In this document: in pieces, positions 1 through 9,801 of the stretch | How the letters are laid out: every line of letters begins with the position of its first letter | How positions within the stretch are numbered: the first letter of the stretch is position 1 | The notes under the pieces: generated by a model | What the model saw: the letters and a program-made list of their open reading frames with translations, nothing else | Database searches by the model: none | Told to the model about the DNA's origin: nothing | Assembly: GCA_021521415.1 (NCBI GenBank) | Contig: JAIQDT010003851.1 | Coordinates: 124,001-188,000, forward strand | Reading direction: 5' to 3' | Source: Bidens hawaiensis | Lineage: Eukaryota; Streptophyta; Magnoliopsida; Asterales; Asteraceae | Length of the DNA: 64,000 nt | Program-made: the position numbers and the translations under genes

Positions 1-309
1 ACCAATCTCACACCACACAATTCACCTACCTTCATTATTTTCACCTATTGTCATCTTTTTCTTCCCAATTCCCCTCTACAAACCCTAACCCTCACAAACC
101 TAACTTCTCATATCAACACCAATTCTAAAGATTTTTAACCCTATTTTCATTGGTTTTTCGTAAGGAATAACAATAACATACCCAATTTCACTCATTGTTA
201 AGTATAAAGCCGATTGTTGAAAAGGGGATGAAGAATTTTTTAAGAAATTTTGGGAGTTTTTGTTAGTGTGTGAAGAAAGAATTAGTGTTCATCTTAGTCA
301 ACTCTCAAG

Positions 310-1949
310 ATGGGGAGAACATCGGATAAAGGAAAAGGAAATGCGCCATCTTCAAGTGGGCGAACAGCCCAAGCAAAGAGACAGAGGTTGCATGAAGAGC
401 AAGCACGTGTGCAAGTACAAACGGTAAAACCCACGTGGAAAGGTGGGGGATTGTCAAAGTACGCATTGGAATGGCAAGCGGAGCTGCTCATTGATAAAAT
501 AGCCACGTTGAATAAACGAATTGAAGGATATATGTGTGAGAAGGAGGTAAACGATCCCGGTTTTGAGGCTTTTGGGATAGTTGACAAATTTGAAGCTTTG
601 GGTTGGGAAGCAACTCTAAAGTGTTATGATCAAGAGACTAACACTTTGTACGATAGAGAGATTGAGGAGTGGGTGTCCACATTAAGATGTCCCGCGTACA
701 AAAAATGTAATGACATGAAATTGATTGGGACGGTGGGAGGTCAAGAAGTGGTGATGTCATTGATACATTTAATCAGATCACGCTTTTTGACACCAAACCA
801 AGCAACTCATACATATACCCTTCTGCCAAAGACTTATTTGAATGCCCTGACAAGCACCCTCAATGGCATAACATGCTTGAAAAGATTCTTAAAAGAGGTG
901 GAGGTTCGGGTGATTAGATTAAGAGAAAGGATCTGAAGATTGAGGCAAAGTTATTGATGTCCATTTGCTTGTACAATGTGATGCCTCGAAGGGGAGATAT
1001 TTCGATAGTACGGAACTGTGATATTCCCGTATTGTATGCATTGGTGTGCGGGACGCCCCTTATTTCTTACCGGTATCTAGTCATGCATAATATCTGGATC
1101 AGCCAGGAAAGAAATAAGCGGAAGTTAATTCCGCATTGTCTACTGATCACAGCATTGCTAAAGAATCATGGTGTGATAACTGACGAGTCGGTGGGAATAA
1201 CCTAGGTGTTCAAAGAGTTTAAGCTGTCGGATTTCCCGGGTTGGAAATACACACAAACCGATAGGCAGCACGTGCTTGTGTGTGATAATGTGAGATGGAG
1301 AGTAGTAAGAGAGGATGTTGAAGTGGAGGGGGATGATGAGATAGAACATGTGGAAGGGTTAGGTGAGCCCGATTACATGGATGTGGGCGGTGGCAGCAGT
1401 TACCAACACGGGGGTTGGGACTATTCGGATGGTTATAACTCCTATGGTAATAATTGGGCCCATGTGGGGTCAATGATTGAGGTGGTGGAAAGGCATAGGC
1501 CTTCCATGTATGAAAATTGGTCGGATGAGTCACGTGCATTATTTGACCATCAGACCTTTATGGTGGCTTATGCTGAATGGGCCGAAAAAGAGAGGCACGA
1601 CAGGTTGGAGATGTGGAACCGTGCCAATGCTTATGGGCGAAAACATGAGATGAATATGAGATACTTGGATGATAGGAATCGGAGGATGCATGATCAATGG
1701 CATGCAGGTGAACCGGTTGTACCGGATCCACAAATTGTAGATTACACGATTCTACCTCCGTATGACGGTTCGGTACGATATCCCGAACCACCACTTCATC
1801 ATTCCATATGGGTCAGCCCAATGCAGTCAATGGCACCACCACCACCACAAGAAGAAGGAAGCAGTGGCGGCGATGGGGCGTTTAATTTCGGCCAGTTTTC
1901 AGACTTCATGACATCTATCTTTGGGCCGGCCCACCCGCCTTACAACTGA
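310..1949 (+). pseudogene. Athila ORF1-like protein, broken
   Basis: Three consecutive open stretches (310-936, 954-1205, 1206-1949) together resemble the ORF1/env-like protein of Athila gypsy retrotransposons. The start at 310 gives MGRTSDKGKGNAPSSS, a basic, low-complexity N-terminus. The middle holds the family-like stretch LYNVMPRRG followed by a hydrophobic patch and IPHCLLITALLKNHGVI, which is the best match by memory of the family. The C-terminal part is acidic and then rich in Tyr/Trp/His, ending in a Pro/Gly-rich tail. A frameshift lies near 900-950, and an in-frame TAG at 1203-1205 separates the last two parts, which share one frame. The product's role is unknown even in intact elements. 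The assignment rests on recognition, not alignment. Confidence 0.5.
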
Positions 1950-3603
1950 TCGAGCCTTGTGATGCCAGGTGAACACTGTTCTGTATATTATTGTATAGTT
2001 GTTATCTTTTGTGTTTTTATGTGTTTTTGGGTGGATGGGTGGTGGACAAAATACTTTTGAGTAAGTATTATGGGTGTGTTGAAATGAAGGTTGTGTTGAA
2101 CAAGTGGTTTGTTTTATTTTTCTTAAAACCGTACATTGGGACAATGTATCCCAAGTGTGGGGATGAGGAAAATTTCGTTTGTTTTCGTTTGTTTTGAAAA
2201 AAAATAATAAAAAAATCAGAAAAAAAAAAAATTTCAGAAAAATAGAAAATTTTAAAAGAAAAAAAAATGTGTTTAAAGAAACCGGAAAGTGGTAAGATGG
2301 CGGGGTAAAGTTTTGGTCCCTTTTCATGGTCACAATTCCCTAAATAACATGTGTCTAATTATATTTAAAAGAAGATTATGTAGTTTTCTAACCAAGGTTA
2401 GCATGCTTTCGGTGTAATAACTTGCATAACTTATTCGTTTACACTTGAGAATTGAGAAAGTATTGTTTGGTGAAAAGGTTGATATTCTCCGATAGAACTT
2501 GCACAATTAGTGCATTTCGATATCTTAGTGTGGCATGAGTGCAAAAGTGATAGAGGCACTTAGGTTAAGCCTCGTCTGGATGAGCGAGAGTGTGGGTTTT
2601 GGGTGGTTGGGCCTCATACATTACATATATGAGGGAGGGTATGTGAGGGGCGGGGGGTTGGTTCCTTTAGAAAACTTTATTGGGCCTATTCTTTTATTTA
2701 ATCAACCCCGGTGTTATATTGCGAAACGATCCGACTTAATAGGTTTCTATGTAATTATTTATAGTATTTGTCAATTAGTATTAAGCATTACGTTTATTAT
2801 GCTTACAAAAAAAATAGGTTTGTATTAGAGTTACAATGTTTATGTATGCAATGTTTAAAGTATTATGTATTAAGTGAAAAAAAAAGTTAGCGATGTTTAT
2901 AGTTGTTTATTTTATTGTTTACTTAGTTTGTTTGTAATAAGTCGGATCGGATCGCTTGAGCTACTTTCAATATTCCCTTCCATACCCTTACACTTGGCCC
3001 CATTACAACCCGTTTTAAGACCTCTTGATTTGTATTCATGTCAAAAAGCATTTACATAGGTGGAGATTTGATGAATGTACAAGCGTATGCGAGGAGAATT
3101 GATTAAATATGAAATGTATGGATGATCACCAATAAAAAGGTTAATGTGTAAAGGTGTTATGTATAGGTAAAAACCGAAAGCATGGTAGGTTTGGTTAGAA
3201 ATCTATGGTTTAAATGGAAAGTCAAGTGAACTAGTGCAACCGATAAAAACAAGGGAATAGGGTATGACTTGGGACCTTAACTGAATCGGTTTTGTGGTAA
3301 GATTGGTGGATACAAGTTGAATGTAATAGAAAGTTGGTGTTGAGATGTTGCTTGGGGGCAAGCAACGATTAAGTGTGGGAATGTGACGGGTGGTCCATGG
3401 GACAACCCTTAATTGTTTTGAAGCCGTAATAATCATGTTTTGAATTGATTTATTTTGGGGAATTAGATAACTACGGTGTTGTTGGTGAATTGTAGGTTCA
3501 AAGGAGGTTTCGGGGCCCATTATGACGTATAACGAAGAAACCTAAGGAATCGGAGACGCGAAAGAAGTCAAAAACATGAAAAACAATGGAGCATGCTCAG
3601 AGT
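1950..3603. other. Non-genic, AT-rich element interior
   Basis: No convincing gene. A purine-rich tract at about 2195-2275 (runs of A with few G) could mark a polypurine-tract area upstream of an LTR, but no clean TG start was found. Short ORFs here have no recognisable motifs. Confidence 0.5.
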
Positions 3604-3792
3604 CCACCATGACCCACGGTTCAAACCGTGGGCCACGGTCCAAAGAGAAGCAAATGGACAGAGACCACCGTACCGTGGCCTCTGTCCCACGGTGAAGCCC
3701 ACCGTGGCCCACGGTGGAGACCATGGGCGTCGGTCCAGTATTTCCAGAAGCCCACCGTGGCCCACGGTGGAGACCGTGGGCCACGGTCCGGA
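3604..3792. repeat. GC-rich palindromic CCGTGGCCCACGGT array
   Basis: About 190 bp built from variants of the self-complementary unit cccaccgtggcccacggtgg. Two near-identical 27-bp copies (3696-3722 and 3749-3775) lie 53 bp apart, and further half-units occur at 3612, 3624, 3631, 3671 and 3774-3787. The GC content contrasts sharply with the AT-rich flanks. Overlapping ORFs on both strands are by-products of the palindromes. It is probably LTR or untranslated sequence of the Athila-like element. Confidence 0.8.
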
Positions 3793-3835
3793 GTCGTAAC
3801 TGCCGATTTTAGACATATTTTATGAGTTTTTGGGC

Positions 3836-4594
3836 TGTATTTTCATTATCTTTTCATGCTAAACTACCTGGGGACGATTTTTTGAGAGCAATAACAAGAC
3901 TTTGGTGATTGTAATCATTCGTTTGGGTTTGAGATTCGTACTATTAACCTAATTGAAGTGATGATAAATCAAACTATGTGTGGCTAGTACTCTTGGTGTT
4001 CTCTCCCGAATTGTAAGGGTTTCAATTAGATATTTGTTAATCGTTTATGTGATTTGTGAGATAATATTTTTATCTTATGATTATTTTGCTATGGTGATTG
4101 TGAGTTTGTTTGTAATTGTTAGTATGGCATAAATTCGTGTTCTTGACTATCCGTTCTTGGTGCCATAGGCAATCGAGATTTAGTAGAAGAGAATTAGGGT
4201 TAACAATACTAAACTGATTATTGAGTGATAACCTTGCGTTTTTATAATTCAAGTACTTAGTCCTCTTTTGTCACATCCAAACACATTTTCACGAACTATA
4301 TTGTGTAGTTCATCCCACAAGTAAACGTTAATTTTATCAACATTGGAAACCTGAAATCGGGAGAGGGCATTCTTTCTTATATTTTTTAAAACTCGTTTAT
4401 TGTTTTAGTTATTTTTGTTAATCAAAACCAAACAACCAAATCTTTGAATTTACTTTTTGCACTTAGGTTAATTTAGATAAATAAGAAAACTACTTGGTAA
4501 CACAATTTCCACAAACTCTCTGTGTTCGATACCCGCTTATCGCTACCTAATAGTTGTAATCGGTTTATTTTTGAGTGAGTCTTCGACTTCACGT
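3836..4594. repeat. LTR-like tail of the gypsy remnant
   Basis: AT-rich sequence with no gene, ending in ctctgtgttcgatacccg and a stretch reading ttgtaatcggtttatttttgag. These strings resemble the 3' region of plant Athila/Tat LTRs. The LTR start could not be fixed, and the end is interrupted by the CACTA-like element at 4595. Confidence 0.3.
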
Positions 4595-4689
4595 CACTAA
4601 CCACACCCCACACCCCCTTATATGCCATGGATAGTGCTATCCGTGGCATATAAGAGTATTTTCTAAAAAGACGTTTGTTTTGTCTTTTT

Positions 4690-5490
4690 GTGTTAATTTT
4701 ATTTTACTTTTAATTTACTTTTATTATTTTTTTTATTTTGTTGTTTTATTCTATATCAACAATTATACAAATTATAACGAAACAATGTAAATAAACGATA
4801 TATACATACACGCAACCATTACAACGAGTTTGTACAAATAATAACAAAAATCTATCTTAATGGCAGCGTCACGAATGTCATCGTTGCCGTCGTGCTATCA
4901 AACCTACATCTGAATCCCAGTCTATCGTCGTCTTCGCGGCCACGCCTGACACCCGGTGTGCTCGCTTCATGGTCAGAAAGTGGTGGTGGTTTTTTGTGTT
5001 TTTTTATTGTCACGTAAATCCTAAGATTTGATTATCGTCTGTTAACACGTTGATGACGTTATCATTTATATATATCTCTACATGTTATTATTTATACAAA
5101 CTCGTTGTAATGGTGGTGGTTTTTGTGTCTTTTATTGTACAACGTCGTCGTTGTCCTCGCGACCACGCATAATGCTCAGTGTGCTCGGTTCATTTTCAGA
5201 ACGTGGTGGTGGTTTTTTGTGTTTTTTATCGTCACGTAATCCTATGATTTAAGCATCGACTGTTACCACGCCAGTGACGCTGCCATTTAGATAGATTTAT
5301 ACATTTTGTTATTATTTGTACAAATTTGTTGTAATGGTTGTGTGCGTGTATATATATTGCTTATTTACATTGCTCCGTGATAATTGTTGTAATTCTTGAT
5401 AAAGAAAATCAATAAATAGTTTTTTTTTAATAAAACAACAAAATAAAAAACAATAATCAAAATAAATAAAATTAATTAAAACTAAAATAT
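4690..5490. repeat. Large internal inverted repeat (fold-back)
   Basis: The left arm (about 4690-4875) is the imperfect reverse complement of the right arm (about 5262-5490). For example, gcaaccattacaacgagttt pairs with a tttgttgtaatggttgtgtg stretch, and aatggcagcgtcac pairs with gtgacgctgccatt. About 390 bp lie between the arms. A transcript could form a long hairpin. Confidence 0.7.
4922..5343. repeat. Two diverged tandem units of about 200 bp
   Basis: Unit 1 (about 4922-5120) and unit 2 (about 5145-5343) share cgtcgtcttcgcggccacgc / cgtcgttgtcctcgcgacca, ggtggtggttttttgtg, gtcacgtaa..cct..gattt and the run ending in caaa.t.gttgtaatggt. They overlap the loop and right arm of the fold-back. 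Confidence 0.65.
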
Positions 5491-5617
5491 ACATATATAT
5501 ATATAAATATATATATAGATAAATATCAAATGTTGGTGTCACAACTTCTTTCTAGAAACCCACTATTTTAGTATTTATAATTTCAGTTTTATCATAAATA
5601 CAACTTTGTAGTGATGG

Positions 5618-5700
5618 TGTGTTGGCTCAATTTTGTTTTGCTAACTGCATGGAGGTTGAGTTTGCTGTTGGATGCCAGGGTTCGAATCCCCTTTTCTGCT
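5618..5700 (+). repeat. tRNA-like pol III promoter relic, possible SINE head
   Basis: A box-B match ggttcgaatcc (5679-5689) lies about 50 bp downstream of a weak box-A-like gttggctcaa (5621-5630), the spacing expected of tRNA-derived SINEs. The segment does not fold into a convincing tRNA cloverleaf and has no CCA-compatible acceptor stem, so it is not called a tRNA gene. Confidence 0.35.
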
Positions 5701-5729
5701 GTTCAAATCCATCTTTTACTTCTTTGTAA

Positions 5730-5800
5730 CTATTTATTCTTTTAATTTGACATCACATTTTTGTTATCTATTTATTCTTTTAATTTGACATCACATTTTT
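5730..5800. repeat. Direct tandem duplication, 33-bp unit
   Basis: The string tatttattcttttaatttg and the following acatcacattttt occur twice, at about 5730-5762 and 5768-5800, directly after the tRNA-like relic. Confidence 0.85.
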
Positions 5801-5869
5801 TTAAAGGCCTTTTAATCTAGATTTTTTTAAAGTTTTTTTTTTTTAATTTGAAGAAATTGAGTTTTAGAT

Positions 5870-6435
5870 TTAGTTTCGATATCGTAACGAATTTAAGCAA
5901 CGCCAACTAAAAACGTAACCCATCGCCGCAACACTTGTGTTATTGTTTATTTAGTTTTGGTACCGTAACAAACCTAGCTAATAACAAAGTTATTTGTATG
6001 TTTACTTCTGGTACGATAACGAACCTAATCGTTACCGACCGAATGTATGTCAACTCAACACTTCAACGCCCGTGTTTGTTTGTTTTTTTAAATATGTCAT
6101 TTTTTTCGAAATTATTTTTTGTGTTTAGTTCCAGTGTTGTGGCGAACCTATAGATGCTGGCCGAATTTTTGTCATAACTCCTGTAATTTGCCAACCGAAT
6201 ATACATCGTTCTAATTATATTATTTTGCATATCATAAGTTATACGTTTACTAATTTATTTTTCTATCAAATACCGTTCGTATATGTGTCGCTTTCATCAT
6301 AAGTTGTACGTGTGTTGACACTATTTTGGGCGTTCACATATACTTTTTTGATTTAGTATAGGTTTCGTGACGAACTTAACTGATACTAACCGAATTTGCG
6401 TCAAGCCGTCGCCGTAACGCGGCGGGTTTAACCTA
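5870..6435. repeat. Four or five degenerate units of a GTAACGAAC..ACCGAAT pattern
   Basis: Successive segments follow one pattern: tttagtttcg/ttttggta, then c.gtaacgaacct, then aact/taatc..taccgaccgaat. Units start near 5870, 5950, 6005, 6125 and 6355. They look like subterminal repeats of the CACTA-like element, where a transposase could bind; that role is inference. Confidence 0.45.
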
Positions 6436-6610
6436 GTTAAACATAAAAAGACAAAAAAAACACGTTTTTTTAGAAAACATATATGCCACATATAGGGCTA
6501 TAAGTCATGGTTTGACAAAAGACAAAAAAAAACACTTCTTTTTAGAAAACACATATACGCCACGGATAGAGCTATAAGTGGCGGTTTAGGCGGTTTTCAG
6601 GTGTGGTTAG

Positions 6611-7046
6611 AAAAGCCCTTTTTCAAAACCATCTACTATATGCTCCTCTAGTACGTTATTAATGTGAAAGTACTATCACGTGAAAAAAGGTGTATACTTT
6701 AATTTAAATACTAAGATGAAGTTATATAAATAAATTAATAATAAAGTAAATAATTTATTGATAAAGTTTGTTAAGTAAATATATAGTGGTAGCTACTTGA
6801 TACTACTATGATATATTAAAATTTGATATTGTTAAATTAGAATGAATGTTAAAAAAAAAAATATAGTAAAAACAATTTTTTATGAAGTTACAGTGAAAAC
6901 ATTTTTTAAAGAAATGTAAATGTTGCTCTTTATTTTATTAAAAAACACCACATCTAACATTTGTAACACAAATATTGAATAAAAAAAAGCTAGTCAAACC
7001 TCTCAACTTCTCACATCATCTTATACACTTCATCTCTTACATTTAA
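6611..7046. other. AT-rich spacer without a gene
   Basis: Strongly AT-rich sequence between two DNA elements. No ORF of note, no recognisable motif. Confidence 0.6.
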
Positions 7047-7409
7047 GAGCATTTTCAGTCCATTCTCTAAAGTTGTTAAACCTATATAATATAGGGTAAA
7101 TTTTAAGAAAACCATCAAAATCACCTCTTCAATCTATTCCCTATTATATGGATGAGTTATATGGCAAGTGAAGTAAAAACCTAAATATAGGGTCTCACTT
7201 TTGATCCATACCATATATTATATCAACTATGTTCCAATCATCATATGCTATATAACAAGACAAAAGAGAAAAAAATAATAAAAAAATCATTTATGGATAT
7301 GAATAGGGAATAGAATGTGGAAGCTTTTTGAAAATGATAGATACATTTATGGAATAGTGTTTTTAGCTAAATTATAGAAGAAAATATATAGAACGGGCTG
7401 GGAATGCTC
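7047..7409. mobile_element. PIF/Harbinger-type MITE, 363 bp
   Basis: The left terminus gagcattttcagtcc pairs with the right terminus gggctgggaatgctc as imperfect terminal inverted repeats. The element is flanked on both sides by TAA (7044-7046 and 7410-7412), the 3-bp duplication typical of PIF/Harbinger (Tourist-like) elements. No coding capacity; the interior is AT-rich. Confidence 0.8.
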
Positions 7410-7412
7410 TAA

Positions 7413-8577
7413 ATCTCTTATCAATCTCTTCATCTCATACATTTCATCTATTTAATTTGGAGCTATAGAGGTAGACAAGAGACTCCTCATCCTCCTCCTA
7501 CTCTTCTTCTTCTTCCTCTTCTTCTTCTGCATATGTTTCACCCTCAAGTTCACCTACAAATTTGGTATTGGATAAAGACCGGAGATCGAAGAACGGAATC
7601 CGGACCAGACAGATACCCGAAATATACTCACAGGTCCGTCCTCGGTCCTGGTTTTTGATGAAATCTCGGTCTCGGATCAGGTTGGGTTTAACCCGGTTCC
7701 GTCCGGTCTCTTCTGTTTGTGCAGCCCTAGCTAAGACGTTTGATGTCTTTCTTGTGTCTATTAATCAAAACTATTTTATAATAAAAAAAAGTATCGTTTC
7801 TAGTCTTTCAAATACAACATGCCATAAAGATTATCGATTAATGTGGTTTTTTATTTTATTTTTTGTACATGTTCACAACCCCAAAATCTTACGATTTGTT
7901 CCCGAGTTCAACTTAAGGAAGGAAAGGAAATGGATGGAAAGAAAGGAAGACTTGTGTTCCTGAGTTTTATATAAGAAAGGAAAAAAATAAAAAGTGTTCT
8001 TGAGTTTTATTTAAAGGAAGAAATGAATAAAAAATGAAAGGAAAAAAAATGAAGGCTTTTGTAGTGCAAATTATTTCTTTATATTTTGGAAGGAAATGAA
8101 ATAAAAATAAATGAAAGGAAATGAAACTGAAAAAAGAGGAAATGAATGTAAATATTTTCAATTTCTTTCAAAAGATCTTTTGTTAAGGTTTTGTTAAGGG
8201 TATGTTTGGGATTGCTTATTTAATTAAAAATTGATTTTATTTAAAATGACTTATTAATTTATGAATTTTTTAAAAGAAGTCTTGAAAAAATATTTAGATT
8301 AGTTTATGTTTATGAAGAAAACAAAAATGCACCTTTACAACTACAAAATCCCCCTTTCCCCTTTTCAACCAAAAAGAACTCGGGAACGTTAAATCTAACA
8401 TAGGTCGTTTAAATTGCTCGCCGCTCGAACTTGCTCTATAAATGCTCGATTCAATTTTGATTCATTTCAGTTTTCACTCGATTTGAATTTCAGCTGTTCG
8501 GTTCAGCTCGTGAATAGCCTTAATTATAACATGTGAGTCATCAACAAAGCCACAAAGGGGTAACTTATAACTTCACC
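7413..8577. other. Promoter-distal spacer with simple repeats and TE fossils
   Basis: Holds a CTT/CTC microsatellite (about 7487-7530), a fossil with alternating cggtcc/ggtctcgg words and a terminal gtgcagccctag (7565-7735, probably a hAT-type relic), and an A/G-rich stretch with repeated ggaaatgaa (7915-8165). The 133-codon ORF at 7562-7963 arises from the fossil and has no family features. Confidence 0.5.
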
Positions 8578-8586
8578 TATAAATAC
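8578..8586 (+). promoter_or_regulatory. TATA box of the two-exon gene
   Basis: ctataaata lies 68 bp upstream of the start codon at 8654 in an otherwise C/A-rich leader. Position and sequence fit a plant core promoter. Confidence 0.6.
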
Positions 8587-8653
8587 AAGTACAAAATCCC
8601 CTTTCCCTTTCTTTGTGAAACCAATATACAACCATATCCATCCTTATCAAACC

Positions 8654-9764
8654 ATGGCTCGTCTCCTCTCACAAACCCTAATCCGAACAACCCCACAAAC
8701 CTCCATCCAATCCATCAAACTAACCCAACACCACCATCGATTATTCTCCACCCACTCACCAAAATCCCAACTAATCGAAATCGATCTCGAATCCGACGAG
8801 GTTCTGGGCCTCCCAAGGCTCGAAGACGCCATTCATAATATTATCGTTAAGCAATCGGCACCCGCTTGGCTCCCCTTCCTTCCCGGCTCCTCTTATTGGG
8901 TCCCGCCTCGCCGACACCGACATGACTCCCAGGGGATTGTTAACTTGCTTAGGAAGTTTACCAAGCCGTTGTCGGACGAGGAGTCGCTGTCGTTGACGTC
9001 CGCCCGCGGCTGGCCGTCTTCCGCTTATTTTATTGAAGGTAATAGTGAGAAATTGATATTTCTTGTGTAGGGTTGGTAATTATAAATACGGGTGGATACG
9101 ATAGCCTATCGAGTAAGGTTGTTTAGTTATTGAAGAAACTAACGGGTATATAATTGAGTACACTCAATTCTCTAGCCGGCCGCCTGTTAGGTTTAATTAT
9201 TACAAATAATGGTTCAAATGAGTCAAGTAGCTGGTGAGCTACTTTAGATTGGATCGATAAAAAGCTTGAAATTAACTGAGACTTATCGAGCTCGAGCCTT
9301 AAATAAGTTGTTTGGTTATTCAGCCTGAACTCTAGTCTTGTTTGGAAAGATTGTTTTGAACTGTATGTTTAAGTTGAGGCTCGTTTAAGGTACTGCACAT
9401 GATCTCGAGCCGGGATTAAGCTTGTGAAGGATTTTTTTCTGAAATTTTGTAAAAATAATTGAAAGTGTATATAAATTATTTGATATATAATAAATAAGCT
9501 GATCTTGAGTCGAGCTTGAATTTGAAAAAAGAATCTTGAGCTAGGTTCGAGCTATAGAATTATAGCTAGAAACGAGCCAAGCTCGAGCACTCGTAAGTCA
9601 AACGAGCTGAGCTTGAGCCTAGTTGAGCTCGGGCTTGCCTTGTTTACACCACGGGTTATAAAATATGAATCAGTATGAAGTAAAGATCTTTTCTTTAGAA
9701 TTGATAATCTAGTAATTCAAGATTAAAACCAATTCTCTTAATCTGTGATTATCTGGTACTTGAT

Positions 9765-9801
<37 letters not shown>

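Larger units (their letters stand above)
1..4594 (+). mobile_element. Athila-like Ty3/gypsy remnant (3' part)
   Basis: The region reads as the 3' portion of an old Athila-type element: an ORF1-like gene (310-1949), an AT-rich non-coding stretch, a GC-rich palindromic array (3604-3792) and an LTR-like tail that includes a ctctgtgttcgatacccg box near 4515. That box resembles sequence common near the ends of plant gypsy LTRs. No second LTR, primer-binding site or target duplication was found, so the boundaries are guesses. The first 309 bases hold no gene. The right side is cut off where a CACTA-like element starts. Confidence 0.45.
4595..6610. mobile_element. Non-autonomous CACTA-like DNA transposon
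   Basis: The left end reads CACTAACCACACC (from 4595) and the right end reads GGTGTGGTTAG (to 6610), its reverse complement apart from the outermost bases. The similarity continues inward: both subterminal regions hold a CTATCCGTGGC(A/G)TATA block and a TTTTCTAAAAAGA block followed by a GTTTTGTCTTTT-like run. The left block is a hairpin (about 4617-4654). CACTA at the left fits the CACTA superfamily, but the right end lacks the matching TAGTG, and no 3-bp target duplication is clear. No transposase is encoded. The interior holds fold-back and tandem repeats. Confidence 0.6.

Noticed and set aside
3542..3825. Overlapping ORFs on both strands
   Set aside because: Produced by the palindromic GC-rich array, which reads open in both directions.
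5618..5700. A tRNA gene
   Set aside because: Box B and a weak box A are present, but no acceptor, D or anticodon stem can be formed convincingly; kept only as a SINE-like relic.
7562..7963. A 133-codon ORF
   Set aside because: Starts in a DNA-element fossil and has no family features or splice-consistent extension.
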